DNA of 64,000 nt from Chloroflexota bacterium (GCA_018662365.1 JABJGH010000065.1:24154-88153); one strand, 5' to 3'; counted from the stretch's first letter, positions 36,582 through 46,196 are shown. The notes: generated from the letters alone by a model not told the origin. Made by a program: numbers and translations.

Positions 36582-38102
36582 ATGAATGACACAATAATTT
36601 ATATAATCATTGGCTTGGTGGCAATATCACTTGGTTATTTGTTTAGACAATTACAGCTGAATGCCCTCCATAAAAGAGAAGGGGAGAAAGCTGAACGCAT
36701 TATTGCAGAAGCAAAAGAGACCGCACGAGAAGTTGAGGTAGAAGCAAAAAACACCTCGATTCAAATTCGGGAAACAGCTGAGGATGAAATTAAAAGACGT
36801 CGGCAAGATCTAAGTAACGAAGATGATCGATTACAAAGACGACGTTCAGAGATTGACTCTCAAGTGGATCGATTAGAAAAACGAGAACAAACGCTCAATA
36901 AAAGGCAAAGTACACTTGATCGCAAGTCAAATGAAGTGGATGACAAACAAGGGGAAGTACTAGAAAGGCTTCAACAAATTTCCACCATGACGAATGACGA
37001 AGCTCGAGAAGTTTTGCTCAAAGAAGTTGAAAAAGAAGCTCGCAGTGATATGGCTCGAATTATGCGGCAGATCGAAGCTGAAGCAAGGGAAGATGGCGAA
37101 GAACGTGCCCGCCGCCTAATTTCTTTAGCCATCCAACGAGTGGCCTCTGAACATGTTTCAGAAATCACCACCTCTCGAGTAACCTTACCCTCGGATGAAA
37201 TGAAAGGTCGAATTATTGGTAGAAATGGTCGAAATATTCGGTCGTTTGAGCAAGCCGCTGGCGTCGATGTGATTGTTGACGATACACCCGAAACTGTCAC
37301 AATTTCATGTTTCGATCCGGTTCGACGAGAAATCGCCAAACGTACCCTTCAAAAATTGGTTAATGACGGTCGAATCCATCCTGCTAGCATTGAAAAAACC
37401 TTGAAAAAAGAAGGGCGAGAAGTAGATAAGGTAATGTTGGAAGCAGGAGAACAGGCCGTATTTGATGCCGGTGTCCCCACGCTTCATCGGGAAGTAATAA
37501 AAGTTTTAGGCAGGTTGAAATTCCGAACATCCTATGGTCAAAACCAGCTTGACCATGCCGTGGAGACCTCAAAAATTGCTTCTGTCATCGCCGCAGAATT
37601 AGGAGCCGACGTTGAATTAGCAAAGATGGGTGGTTTATTGCATGATATTGGTAAAGCCATGGATCATGATCTTGAAGGCACCCACGCTGGAATCGGCGGT
37701 GAGTTTGTTGCTCGATATGGTGTACCCAAAAAAGTAGTCAATGCCATAGAATCCCATCACCACGAAGTCGAACAAGAAACCATTGAAGCTGTAATCGTTG
37801 AATCAGCTGATGCCATATCTGGCGCCCGCCCAGGTGCCCGACGAGAAAGTATTGACCAATATATTAAACGAGTAAAATCCCTTGAAGAGATCGCAAATTC
37901 ATTCAAAGGCGTCAATGAAAGCTTTGCACTCCAAGCCGGTCGAGAAGTTCGTATAATCGTCCGCCCAGATGATTTGGATGACCTCGAGACCACTCGCTTG
38001 GCCCGCGACGTTGCCAAGCAAATCGAAGAAACCATGCAATACCCAGGTCAGATTAAGGTCACAGTCGTCCGGGAAACTCGGTCAATAGATTACGCAAAGT
38101 AA
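36582..38102 (+). CDS. rny: Ribonuclease Y
   Basis: A 506-residue membrane-anchored endoribonuclease that initiates mRNA decay. It has an N-terminal helix (IIYIIIGLVAISLGYLF), a long charged coiled coil (about 30-185), a KH domain with GRIIGRNGRNIRSFE, and an HD domain with LLHDIGKAMD at about residue 350. The C-terminal YPGQIKVTVVRETR is characteristic. Its position after recA-recX suggests one transcription unit with recX. Confidence 0.96.
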   Translation: MNDTIIYIIIGLVAISLGYLFRQLQLNALHKREGEKAERIIAEAKETAREVEVEAKNTSIQIRETAEDEIKRRRQDLSNEDDRLQRRRSEIDSQVDRLEKREQTLNKRQSTLDRKSNEVDDKQGEVLERLQQISTMTNDEAREVLLKEVEKEARSDMARIMRQIEAEAREDGEERARRLISLAIQRVASEHVSEITTSRVTLPSDEMKGRIIGRNGRNIRSFEQAAGVDVIVDDTPETVTISCFDPVRREIAKRTLQKLVNDGRIHPASIEKTLKKEGREVDKVMLEAGEQAVFDAGVPTLHREVIKVLGRLKFRTSYGQNQLDHAVETSKIASVIAAELGADVELAKMGGLLHDIGKAMDHDLEGTHAGIGGEFVARYGVPKKVVNAIESHHHEVEQETIEAVIVESADAISGARPGARRESIDQYIKRVKSLEEIANSFKGVNESFALQAGREVRIIVRPDDLDDLETTRLARDVAKQIEETMQYPGQIKVTVVRETRSIDYAK

Positions 38103-38118
38103 CAGATTCCTTACTAAT

Positions 38119-38154
38119 AAAAACACCCCATTGAATAATCAATGGGGTGTTTTT
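38119..38154. terminator. Intrinsic terminator between rny and the MBL hydrolase
   Basis: A long stem, AAAAACACCCCATTG/CAATGGGGTGTTTTT, has a 6-nt loop and works in both directions. Confidence 0.9.
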
Positions 38155-38181
38155 ATTTAATTATTATATTGAATAAATTGT

Positions 38182-38817
38182 TTATGAAAGGAAGGGATTT
38201 TGAATTTTCTCTATTCCCACCAAAGTTTGAGAACCGTGGCCACTAAATATCTTGGTTTCGTCCGGTAATACTAATACCTGATCACGTATGCTATTTAATA
38301 AAGTTTGAGTATCTCCATGGGGCAAATCTGTTCGCCCGATGCTATTTTGAAATATCACATCCCCGCTAAATAATACATTCTCGGTCTCACAATAAAACAT
38401 TACATGCCCGGGTGTATGGCCGGGGGCATATAAGACCTTGAATGAATAATCACCCAAAAATAACTCTTGCCCATCCTCAAGATCGATACTAGGTTCAGGT
38501 CCTGGATCAATATCCATCCCAAACATTCTGGCCCCTCCCTGCTCCCGCCATAACCAATAATCCTCTGGATGCAAGGCAACAGGAGGAGGTGGGTTAGAAC
38601 CATCCGCCACTGCTGCCGCGCCACCTAAATGATCAAAATGGGCATGAGTTAGCCAAATATTACTAATTCTCCATCCTTTTTGATTCGCTGCGTCTAATAT
38701 TTTTTCTCCATCCCAAGCAGGGTCGATAACGATCGCCACATTAGTTTCAGAATCTGCTATTAAATAGGCATTGGTTTCTACCGGTCCAAGGGTTAACGTC
38801 ACAATTTCTAAACTCAT
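38182..38817 (-). CDS. Metallo-beta-lactamase-fold hydrolase (glyoxalase II-like)
   Basis: A 211-residue MBL-fold hydrolase. The metal motif THAHFDH (57-63) is followed by single histidines in APGHTPGHVMF and FSGHGSQT and by an Asp in LFSGDVIF. Such YcbL-like proteins hydrolyse thioesters or related substrates. The substrate is not evident from context. An AAAGGA SD precedes the ATG. Confidence 0.88.
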   Translation of the reverse strand: MSLEIVTLTLGPVETNAYLIADSETNVAIVIDPAWDGEKILDAANQKGWRISNIWLTHAHFDHLGGAAAVADGSNPPPPVALHPEDYWLWREQGGARMFGMDIDPGPEPSIDLEDGQELFLGDYSFKVLYAPGHTPGHVMFYCETENVLFSGDVIFQNSIGRTDLPHGDTQTLLNSIRDQVLVLPDETKIFSGHGSQTLVGIEKIQNPFLS

Positions 38818-38856
38818 ATAAATCCTTTATTTATATTGATTTTATTGATGATTTTC

Positions 38857-38885
38857 TTCACGAACATCTTCTTATACATTATACT
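38857..38885 (+). promoter_or_regulatory. Promoter of the tryptophanase/tyrosine phenol-lyase-like gene
   Basis: TTCACG (4/6 match to -35) and TATACT (5/6 match to -10) are separated by 17 nt. The gene's ATG (38926) has a GAGGAG SD. Confidence 0.45.
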
Positions 38886-38925
38886 GTTGAAAAATATAAC
38901 ATTAAACCAATGAGGAGTCATTGAA

Positions 38926-40302
38926 ATGCCAAAATATGTACCAGAACCCTTCAAAATCAAAATGGTGGAACCCATTCGCTTGATCTCGCCGGAAAAGAGA
39001 GAAGCTGCTATAAAAAAGGCAAACTATAACCTTTTTGCAATGAAAGCAGAGGACATATTTATTGATTTTATGACTGACTCCGGTACTTCGGCGATGAGCA
39101 ATCATCAGTGGTCTGCGATGATGATGGGAGACGAATCTTACGCTGGTGCCCGGTCTTGGTTTAGGCTAAAAGAGGTTGTTGACGAAATATTTGGGTTCAA
39201 GCACTTCGTCCCCACCCATCAAGGTCGTGCCGCAGAAAATATTTTAACAAATCTCCTCGTACAACCTGGTGAATACATCCCCTCGAATATGCATTTTGAT
39301 ACCACCGAAGGAAACATTCGTGCCCGGGGCGGGCGTCCAAAAAATCTAGTTAGAAAAGAAGCCTACAATCCCTCTGAAAGAGTTGATTTTAAGGGCAATA
39401 TGGACATCGAAAAACTTTGCTCTTTTATTGAGAATACCGGGGTTGAGAATATACCCTTTGGCATGCTCACAATTACGAACAATGCTGGTGGTGGTCAACC
39501 TGTATCGATGCAAAATATTAAAGCGGTTTCTGAGCTATATCATGAATTTGGCTTACCTTTCTTCATTGATGCCTGCCGTTTTGCAGAAAATGCCTATTTC
39601 ATTAAACTTCGAGAACCTGGTTACGCCGACAAGTCCCCCTTAGAAATTTCTCAAGAAATGTTCTCCTACGCCGATGGAGCCACCATGAGTGCGAAGAAGG
39701 ATGGCATTGTTAATATTGGCGGCTTCCTAGCTATGAACGATGATACATTATTCCAAAATGTTCGAAATGAATTGATCATTCGAGAAGGTTTCTATACCTA
39801 TGGAGGACTAGCTGGCCGAGACCTCGAAGCAATGGCAGTGGGTTTCAAAGAAGCCTTGGAGGTTAGTTATCTTGATTATCGCCTTGCCCAAACCGCCTAT
39901 TTGGGGGAAAGGTTAATTGAAAAGGGTATCCCGATCATAGAGCCTCCCGGTGCACATGCGATCTATATCGATGCTAAGAGTTTCTTGCCACATATTCCTC
40001 AGGCTGAACTACCCGGTCAATCCCTTTCAATCGCGATGTATAAACAGGGCGGTATTCGGGCTGTTGAACTAGGAACCGTTGCCTTTGGTTATACAGACCC
40101 AGATTCTGGGGAAGAAATTTTCCCTGAATTAGATATGGTTCGCATGGCTATTCCTCGCAGAGTATACACCCAAAGCCATATGGATTATGTCGTAGATGTG
40201 TTGACGGAGATCGCCGAAAATCCTCAGGCTTTAAAAGGATATAAGATCACTTACCAACCCCCCCTAATGCGTCATTTCACTGCACATTTCGAACCACTAT
40301 AA
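38926..40302 (+). CDS. Tryptophanase / tyrosine phenol-lyase family beta-eliminating lyase
   Basis: A 458-residue PLP enzyme that releases pyruvate and ammonia from an aromatic amino acid, with indole or phenol as the other product. DFMTDSGTSAMS, MMMGDESYAGAR and VPTHQGRAAEN are family motifs, and the PLP lysine is in MSAKKDG (Lys257 or 258). The N-terminal half reads more like tyrosine phenol-lyase (AMSNHQWSAMMMGDE). The C-terminus MRHFTAHF has the His found in tryptophanase where tyrosine phenol-lyase has Phe. I therefore leave the substrate open. No aromatic permease gene is adjacent. Confidence 0.85.
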   Translation: MPKYVPEPFKIKMVEPIRLISPEKREAAIKKANYNLFAMKAEDIFIDFMTDSGTSAMSNHQWSAMMMGDESYAGARSWFRLKEVVDEIFGFKHFVPTHQGRAAENILTNLLVQPGEYIPSNMHFDTTEGNIRARGGRPKNLVRKEAYNPSERVDFKGNMDIEKLCSFIENTGVENIPFGMLTITNNAGGGQPVSMQNIKAVSELYHEFGLPFFIDACRFAENAYFIKLREPGYADKSPLEISQEMFSYADGATMSAKKDGIVNIGGFLAMNDDTLFQNVRNELIIREGFYTYGGLAGRDLEAMAVGFKEALEVSYLDYRLAQTAYLGERLIEKGIPIIEPPGAHAIYIDAKSFLPHIPQAELPGQSLSIAMYKQGGIRAVELGTVAFGYTDPDSGEEIFPELDMVRMAIPRRVYTQSHMDYVVDVLTEIAENPQALKGYKITYQPPLMRHFTAHFEPL

Positions 40303-40313
40303 ATCAAACAACC

Positions 40314-40349
40314 AAAAACGAGTGGTCCGTATGAACCACTCGTTTTTTT
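40314..40349. terminator. Intrinsic terminator between the aromatic lyase and the ligase-M20 gene
   Basis: The stem AAAAACGAGTGGT/ACCACTCGTTTTT with an 8-nt loop serves both convergent genes. Confidence 0.9.
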
Positions 40350-40362
40350 AATTACCACAAAA

Positions 40363-43170
40363 TTATTTTATTTTATTTAATTCTTCACCAAATACATTTA
40401 GGGCTTCATAATAAGGGAGGATGCTGGGAATATAATGTCTTTCATTTGCCGCATGAGGACCCAATCCGCTTTGACCCCATACAATTCCTTGTCCATTTGG
40501 CGCAAATCGAGCACTTGTCCCAGCCAATTTTCTCCCGATCTTTGGCTCTTTATTGGATATCATTTTTATTCCGGCCAATAAAGCTTCTAAATAGGGGTTA
40601 TCTGGATCGCAGGCAACCCCATTTTCAAAGTTTTGTGCTTCAAAATTCAAGCCCGCGTTTTCACAATACTTCTCCACATCCTGTCTGAAGGCGTACAAAT
40701 CGTCCTGTGGTATCGACCTAATTTCCATACCCATCTTCCCAACTTCCGCAGTAATATTGTAAATACCAGGGGTTCCCACCTCTATAAAAGGGAATCGAAG
40801 TTGAGAATGCCAGCCATCCTCACTTTCAAGTTTTAGATAATTTTCGCTAATTTTTTTAATATCACCTTGCGCTTTAACCAAACACTCCCCAACACCCACC
40901 TGGGCTCCTGCAACTCCGCTATGGCCTTTTTCCCCATGGGCAACGATCTGAGCTCTTGCCAAACCTCTATTTTGAATATCCACCGTTCCCCAAATATTCT
41001 CTCCACTAATTTCCGTTCGCTCCCCAGCAATAAATAATTTTGGTTCGTACCCGCTTTCCGCCTTCAAGATATCAAGCACAAAAGAGGAACCATATTTATC
41101 CATTTCCCCATTTTCTTCGTTTCCAATGAGAAGCAAACACACAGGCGGAGGGGGTCCCCCTACTTTTAGGATATCTTTCATCCAAACCATATAGGTCGCC
41201 ACAACTGTTTTCATATCCCCCGTCCCACGCCCTACAAAATAATCACCTTCAATCCTCGGAATAAATTGAGTATCATCTGGTTCAGGTTCAACGACATCAA
41301 AATGACCAGATAACATTACGGGTGCAACCACCTCGGGTGTAAATCCAGCAAGGATAGCCGGGTATTTTTCATCCTCAAAAACTCGAACATGTACCCCAAC
41401 ACCTTCAAGATATTCCTTGATTAACAAATAAGCCTTTCGTACTTCAGATAATCGCTCTGTTGGGCTGGCGGTCACTGAAGGAATTTCAACCAAACTTTTA
41501 GAAAGTTGGAGGATTTCAATCGTTTTTTGAGGAAGGTTTTCATTTTCTAAAGTAAATGCTGACTTTTCGGCACTTTCTATTTGATTGATCTCAACCATTA
41601 AACCAATTTTCTCAATTTCACTTTCTGCAAGATTGGAAATAGTAGGGATTATTTGATCCATATCATTTTGAATGGATTTTTTCCTATTTTCCACAAGATT
41701 TTTGAGCAGTTCTAATGGAACCTCATCCTCATCCCCCATCGCTGCCTTAAGCTCTGTCCGAATCTGATCAGCAGTATTAGGTGCACCCTTCGCCATTTCG
41801 ACCAAAGGTTGTAAATCCCCCCATAACCCTAATGCTTCGGCCAAAGGTTTCACCTCATTGATCGACCAAGATAGAAATTCTCGCATTTGGATCGGTTTTC
41901 CTGTGATCGGGTTTTCAATTTTAGACCGTAATCCATCTTTTGCTGCAGAAATTTCATTTCGCCTAACTCGCTCAATATCTTCGTTATCATATCTAAATCC
42001 CCTACAAAAGGTCTTGTCAGCATACATTCTCAATAGCAACAAATGCTTCAAGGTCAAATTTGCCAATTCCAACGACATTGAACTCCCACCGTCATCTGTA
42101 CGAATTTCTACTCTGGACATCGGTATTTTTATTCGAGTAAGAATGTTTTCCATCTCAACACGGGCTGCAACCTCATCAATAGGATGCTCTTCACTTCCGA
42201 TTGCATAGAGACCACGGGCATATAATGCTTCCAATTGATCATTCGTAATCTCGATCTGCCGCTCAACAGATTCTGCAAAAGAGCGGGCTCTGACAGGGCT
42301 CCAGTTGTTGTTCCCGAACCGTACGCCTCGTCTCACCAGATCAAATGAAGTATCCACATAATCCTGATGGCTACGATATAAGTTTGGAAGATCCATCGTA
42401 TCGGGGTTTGGAAAGGTCAAATTCCTTATCGAATCATATTCGGTTAATATCACAACCGGTTTTCCATCTCTTTCTTGTGCTTGCATCGGAGTTGAAGCCC
42501 CAGCCGCAATAAACATCGCAGAAAAAGCCCGCATCAATCGGGTCGCAGTGATATAGACCTGATTGAAATACTCATCTCTTCCCCCGTTATTTCTTTGATG
42601 TTGGGGAAGGTGCAAAAAATCCCAGTCGATCAATGGCTCCGGCAAAGATAAATTTACATGGTTCCCCGTGGTTGCCATCGAAACCCCATATAGATCTATA
42701 CATCGTTCAAGATATCTACGTTTGGCAAGCCCCATACTAATTGGGATCGACTCATGATCTACTTCGGTTAGATATAACAAATTACCATGCCAAGCGTGCA
42801 GGGGTTGGTTAAATTCCTCGCTAATCTTATCTAACGATTTTAAGAAAATCGATTCGATAAATCTTGCCTCATAAACTGCCCCTTTTGGGCTGTAATAGGG
42901 CCTCCCCATCATTTCAATCATCCAATGGAATATTTCTAGCGTGCTTAATTCTCGAATACGAGGATCCATATGCTTATCACGCAAATATTCAACAAAAGAT
43001 TTTCGCGTTGAACCTGCCCCTACCGTCAATAAGGGTTTCATCCCCTGATCTAAAAGGTTCCATTCTAGCTCGAAACCGCATATACCCTTTTCAGGCATCT
43101 CAGTTAATGCGGTTTCTAAAGCTAGTTGGTATTTGTCTACAAACTTTGTGAGCTCAAAATCCGATACCAT
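40363..43170 (-). CDS. Fusion of a glutamate-cysteine-ligase-like domain and an M20 metallopeptidase
   Basis: A 935-residue protein with two enzymatic halves. Residues about 1-480 resemble the GCS2/carboxylate-amine ligase family: an acidic ATP/metal motif GFELEWNLL near 31, GNHVNLSLP near 172, and VEIRTDDGG further on. A charged helical linker (about 490-560) follows. Residues about 565-935 are a complete M20 peptidase: SGHFD (~618), GRGTGDMKT (~645), NEENGE (~685), GHSG and a final GPHAANERH (~905). Such a protein could both form and cleave an amide bond, e.g. a gamma-glutamyl linkage. It lies 12 bp after an aminotransferase gene, so a stepwise protected-amine pathway is a reasonable inference. 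The true substrates are unknown. Confidence 0.8.
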   Translation of the reverse strand: MVSDFELTKFVDKYQLALETALTEMPEKGICGFELEWNLLDQGMKPLLTVGAGSTRKSFVEYLRDKHMDPRIRELSTLEIFHWMIEMMGRPYYSPKGAVYEARFIESIFLKSLDKISEEFNQPLHAWHGNLLYLTEVDHESIPISMGLAKRRYLERCIDLYGVSMATTGNHVNLSLPEPLIDWDFLHLPQHQRNNGGRDEYFNQVYITATRLMRAFSAMFIAAGASTPMQAQERDGKPVVILTEYDSIRNLTFPNPDTMDLPNLYRSHQDYVDTSFDLVRRGVRFGNNNWSPVRARSFAESVERQIEITNDQLEALYARGLYAIGSEEHPIDEVAARVEMENILTRIKIPMSRVEIRTDDGGSSMSLELANLTLKHLLLLRMYADKTFCRGFRYDNEDIERVRRNEISAAKDGLRSKIENPITGKPIQMREFLSWSINEVKPLAEALGLWGDLQPLVEMAKGAPNTADQIRTELKAAMGDEDEVPLELLKNLVENRKKSIQNDMDQIIPTISNLAESEIEKIGLMVEINQIESAEKSAFTLENENLPQKTIEILQLSKSLVEIPSVTASPTERLSEVRKAYLLIKEYLEGVGVHVRVFEDEKYPAILAGFTPEVVAPVMLSGHFDVVEPEPDDTQFIPRIEGDYFVGRGTGDMKTVVATYMVWMKDILKVGGPPPPVCLLLIGNEENGEMDKYGSSFVLDILKAESGYEPKLFIAGERTEISGENIWGTVDIQNRGLARAQIVAHGEKGHSGVAGAQVGVGECLVKAQGDIKKISENYLKLESEDGWHSQLRFPFIEVGTPGIYNITAEVGKMGMEIRSIPQDDLYAFRQDVEKYCENAGLNFEAQNFENGVACDPDNPYLEALLAGIKMISNKEPKIGRKLAGTSARFAPNGQGIVWGQSGLGPHAANERHYIPSILPYYEALNVFGEELNKIK

Positions 43171-43182
43171 AAAACCATCACC

Positions 43183-44499
43183 TTATTTTTCTAAAGCTTT
43201 TAGCCCTTCAATAAGTCTCTTAGCCGCACCTATAGTCCGTTCGGCTGGGGTCGCATAAGAATATCTGATCCAATCCCCGCCAAAGGAGGAGAAAAAGGAA
43301 CCAGGTACCACTGCAAGCCCATGGGCTTCAGCTAGGTACTGCCCCATTTCTTCGGTGTCTGCCCACCCCTTTGCATTTACCCACTGACCGACGTTAATAA
43401 AGGCATAATAGCCTTTCCCAATGATATACTCAAAACCATTTTCGTCAAGAAAACTTTTCAATACATTCCTGCTCGCATTGGTGGGCTCCACAATATTTCG
43501 ACAAGCCTTTGCATAACCCATTTCATATGCAGCTTGAGCAACCGACAAAGAAAAATAAGGCGGGATCACATTATGCGAGGCTCGGGCAACAATAAATTTG
43601 GTCACTTCTTCAGAAGCGATCAAATGCGCTGAACGAATATTGGAAGCCCCTAAACTTTTGGTCAATCCATCCATCACCATGATGCGTTGTCTTTCTTCTG
43701 GTGCAAACATTCCCAAAAATTTATTTAAATCCATTGGCGCTTCATCAGTCACGTAATGGTAGATCCAATCAAACAGAACAAAGGCAACGCCATTTTCTAA
43801 AGCAAATCGTCCCAATTCTGCCTGTTCTTCCATCGAGATCGTCCGGCCCGTAGGATTATCTGGGCAGGTAATCACCAATCCAGCAATTTTTCGCCCTGAT
43901 TTTGCCGCCATATCGACGCAAGCCTTAATTCCCTCTGTCGTATATTTCCAACCTTCCTCAGGTCTACCGGGGGCCAACATTACATTTGCGCCAATGCCAT
44001 AGGGACCCCAGTTATAGGAGATCCAAGGAACTCTAGAGACGACAATAAAATCTCCCACCTGACCCGTGCCAAGGTTCAACATTGCCTGGTAAGCTTTTAC
44101 TAAAGCATCGCGCCCCCCCACCGTGCCGGTAACATTTGCAGGACCAAACCCCAAGGATGAGTCTATTTGCCAATAATTTTCTACGACAACTTCACGGAAT
44201 TTGGGGGTGCCAAAAGGCATATCATAGCCTGTACCATGCTCGAATTGAAGTTCAGCCGCCCTTTGCAAAATTTCAGGTGCCACGCCAGGCAAACTTGCCC
44301 CACCATCTCCCTGGGAGGCATCAAATATCGCTTCTCCTGGGTAATTGTCTTGGTATACCTTAAGTGACTTTTTGATCAAGAACATTCTTGATGGCGGAAT
44401 AGTAGCCAAAGAATTCAAATGATCACTGACCGGCACTAAATTGCCCTCGGGCACTACATAGGCGGGGGTTTCGGGTGATAAATCTGTTTTGCTACTCAT
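43183..44499 (-). CDS. Class I/II PLP-dependent aminotransferase
   Basis: A 438-residue fold-type I aminotransferase. Motifs are CPDNPTGR, FDWIYHYV, the PLP lysine in DGLTKSLGASN and the carboxylate-binding arginine in DWIRYSYA. The start is the ATG at 44499 behind an AGGAG SD; the ORF-track start seven codons upstream lacks one. It is the first gene of an operon with the ligase-M20 fusion, which may process its substrate or product. The amino donor and acceptor are not predictable from sequence alone. Confidence 0.88.
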   Translation of the reverse strand: MSSKTDLSPETPAYVVPEGNLVPVSDHLNSLATIPPSRMFLIKKSLKVYQDNYPGEAIFDASQGDGGASLPGVAPEILQRAAELQFEHGTGYDMPFGTPKFREVVVENYWQIDSSLGFGPANVTGTVGGRDALVKAYQAMLNLGTGQVGDFIVVSRVPWISYNWGPYGIGANVMLAPGRPEEGWKYTTEGIKACVDMAAKSGRKIAGLVITCPDNPTGRTISMEEQAELGRFALENGVAFVLFDWIYHYVTDEAPMDLNKFLGMFAPEERQRIMVMDGLTKSLGASNIRSAHLIASEEVTKFIVARASHNVIPPYFSLSVAQAAYEMGYAKACRNIVEPTNASRNVLKSFLDENGFEYIIGKGYYAFINVGQWVNAKGWADTEEMGQYLAEAHGLAVVPGSFFSSFGGDWIRYSYATPAERTIGAAKRLIEGLKALEK

Positions 44500-44527
44500 T
44501 TTTCTCCTCTTTAGAATCATTCATAAT

Positions 44528-44558
44528 TTGAGAATCTTTTTGAAAAAGGTACTCTCAA
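44528..44558. promoter_or_regulatory. Inverted repeat in the aminotransferase upstream region
   Basis: Outer arms TTGAGA/TCTCAA and inner arms CTTTTT/AAAAAG around a single base form an interrupted 31-bp palindrome, 29 bp before the aminotransferase ATG. It overlaps a possible TTGAGA -35. It could be an operator or an mRNA leader hairpin. Confidence 0.4.
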
Positions 44559-44589
44559 TTAATTAGGTGATTCCATCCTAGTATAAAGA

Positions 44590-44612
44590 AAACGCCCCAA
44601 ACGGGGGCGTTT
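44590..44612 (-). terminator. Intrinsic terminator of the mazG operon
   Basis: The stem AAACGCCCC/GGGGCGTTT with a 5-nt loop is followed on the minus strand by TTTCTTT. It separates mazG from the aminotransferase operon. Confidence 0.85.
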
Positions 44613-44733
44613 ATTGAATTTCACATTTAAAGTACGGATAAAAGCATTGACTTCGACTTAACATATTCGGAAAAATATACCACCACCCTAGCCTCTCGTC
44701 AAGGTTGTTCAGTCTTTCACAATAAAAATAATT

Positions 44734-46194
44734 TCATTCCCCTTTCTTACTCTCTTCCCAAATCGCATCCATTTCTTCCAAACTTAGATCGGAAAGTTCT
44801 TTCCCCTGCCCCTTCGCTGTAGCCTCAATTACTGCAAACCTTTTTTTGAATTTCAGATTTGTTTCTCTTAAGGCTGTCTCTGGGTCAACATCTATCCAAC
44901 GTGCAAGATTTGCAACTGCAAATATCAGATCTCCGATCTCCTCGGCTTTTTCTTCAGGGTTTTCTGCATCCTCAAATTCTTTGATCTCTTCCATTATCTT
45001 GTCAAAGACACCATCGATTTCCGGCCAATCAAACCCCACCCTGGCCGCTCTTTTCTGATACTTATCCGCAACTGCCAGCGCAGGCATATCTGTCGGCACA
45101 CCATCTAATATCCCCTTTTCCTCATCCCCATTGTCTGATCGTTCTTCAGCTTTGATCTTCTCCCAGTTCTTTAATACCACGTCGGGTTCCAAAGATTCTA
45201 CATCCTTAAACACATGTGGATGCCGCCTCACTAATTTATTATGAATGCCCTTGATAATACTTGACATATTAAATTCACCATACTCGGAAGCGATTTGGGC
45301 ATGTAAGACAATTTGAAGTAAAAGATCCCCAAATTCCTCTTCCATTTCCTTGGGGGCGTCATGATCTATGGCATTGAGTACCTCATAGGCTTCTTCTAAG
45401 AGGTTTGTACGCAGGCTTTGATGAGTTTGTTCTCTATCCCACGGACAACCCTCTGGAGAGCGCAAATGAGCGATCAGTTCCTGAAAGTCTTCAAAGGAGG
45501 TATTATCTCCCAATGGAGGGATAAATAACGAACTCAATAATCCAATATACTCACTTTGATCAATTTCATATAACTTCAATTCTTCCAATTGGGCATCATT
45601 CGTTCCAGCCCCATGCACAAATCGAACAGGATGTTCATCAGGATATAAAGCCATCAGAGTTATTTTTAATTCTGAAGCAATCTCTTTGGAATGGACCTGG
45701 GCAATTAGGGCTGGCACACTTGGGGGAAAAGAGGGATGATGGGCCATCACCATCTCATGGGCATCCACCATAGTGAGCTGTGGCAGCGGGTCAACCCCCA
45801 AGCTTGCTAAAACAGGTGCCAAAAAACTAATTCCTTCAACAATTCTTGTCTGAATCCCCTGTTCTTTTGCCTGCCGAAAGATCTCAGGGCCGGTGGTCTC
45901 TGCAATAAATGGATGACCTGGAACAGCATAAACAACCCCCTCTGGTCGTTTCCCCAATTCAATAATCTCTTTAATTATTTCCGCATAGACATCTTCAAAT
46001 TTTTCTTTTTCTTCATAGACCAAATCGAAAGAATACACCTTTAGGTCTTTTGGAAAACCTGCTATTGTGGGATGCTGACTTGTCCGTACATAAACCTCAT
46101 CAACAGTCTCGAGGATCTGCCATGCTTCCCTTGTGAGGTGTTTTGGATCTCCAGGGCCTAATCCCAACAATATGATCCCGTTTTTTTCTTCCAT
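44734..46194 (-). CDS. mazG: YabN-type fusion: tetrapyrrole-methylase-like domain plus MazG pyrophosphohydrolase
   Basis: A 486-residue protein. Residues 1-about 215 have the SAM-dependent tetrapyrrole methylase fold (LLGLGPGDPKHLTREA, VYAVPGHPFIAETT). Residues about 235-485 are MazG, with two helical NTP-PPase repeats: CPWDREQTHQSL, the metal ligands in LLEEAYEVLNAI and EEFGDLLLQIV, then EEIGDLIFAVANLAR. MazG hydrolyses NTPs to NMPs and PPi, removing aberrant nucleotides. The same fusion exists in B. subtilis YabN. It is 2 bp from the phosphatase gene. Confidence 0.93.
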   Translation of the reverse strand: MEEKNGIILLGLGPGDPKHLTREAWQILETVDEVYVRTSQHPTIAGFPKDLKVYSFDLVYEEKEKFEDVYAEIIKEIIELGKRPEGVVYAVPGHPFIAETTGPEIFRQAKEQGIQTRIVEGISFLAPVLASLGVDPLPQLTMVDAHEMVMAHHPSFPPSVPALIAQVHSKEIASELKITLMALYPDEHPVRFVHGAGTNDAQLEELKLYEIDQSEYIGLLSSLFIPPLGDNTSFEDFQELIAHLRSPEGCPWDREQTHQSLRTNLLEEAYEVLNAIDHDAPKEMEEEFGDLLLQIVLHAQIASEYGEFNMSSIIKGIHNKLVRRHPHVFKDVESLEPDVVLKNWEKIKAEERSDNGDEEKGILDGVPTDMPALAVADKYQKRAARVGFDWPEIDGVFDKIMEEIKEFEDAENPEEKAEEIGDLIFAVANLARWIDVDPETALRETNLKFKKRFAVIEATAKGQGKELSDLSLEEMDAIWEESKKGE

Positions 46195-46196
46195 AC

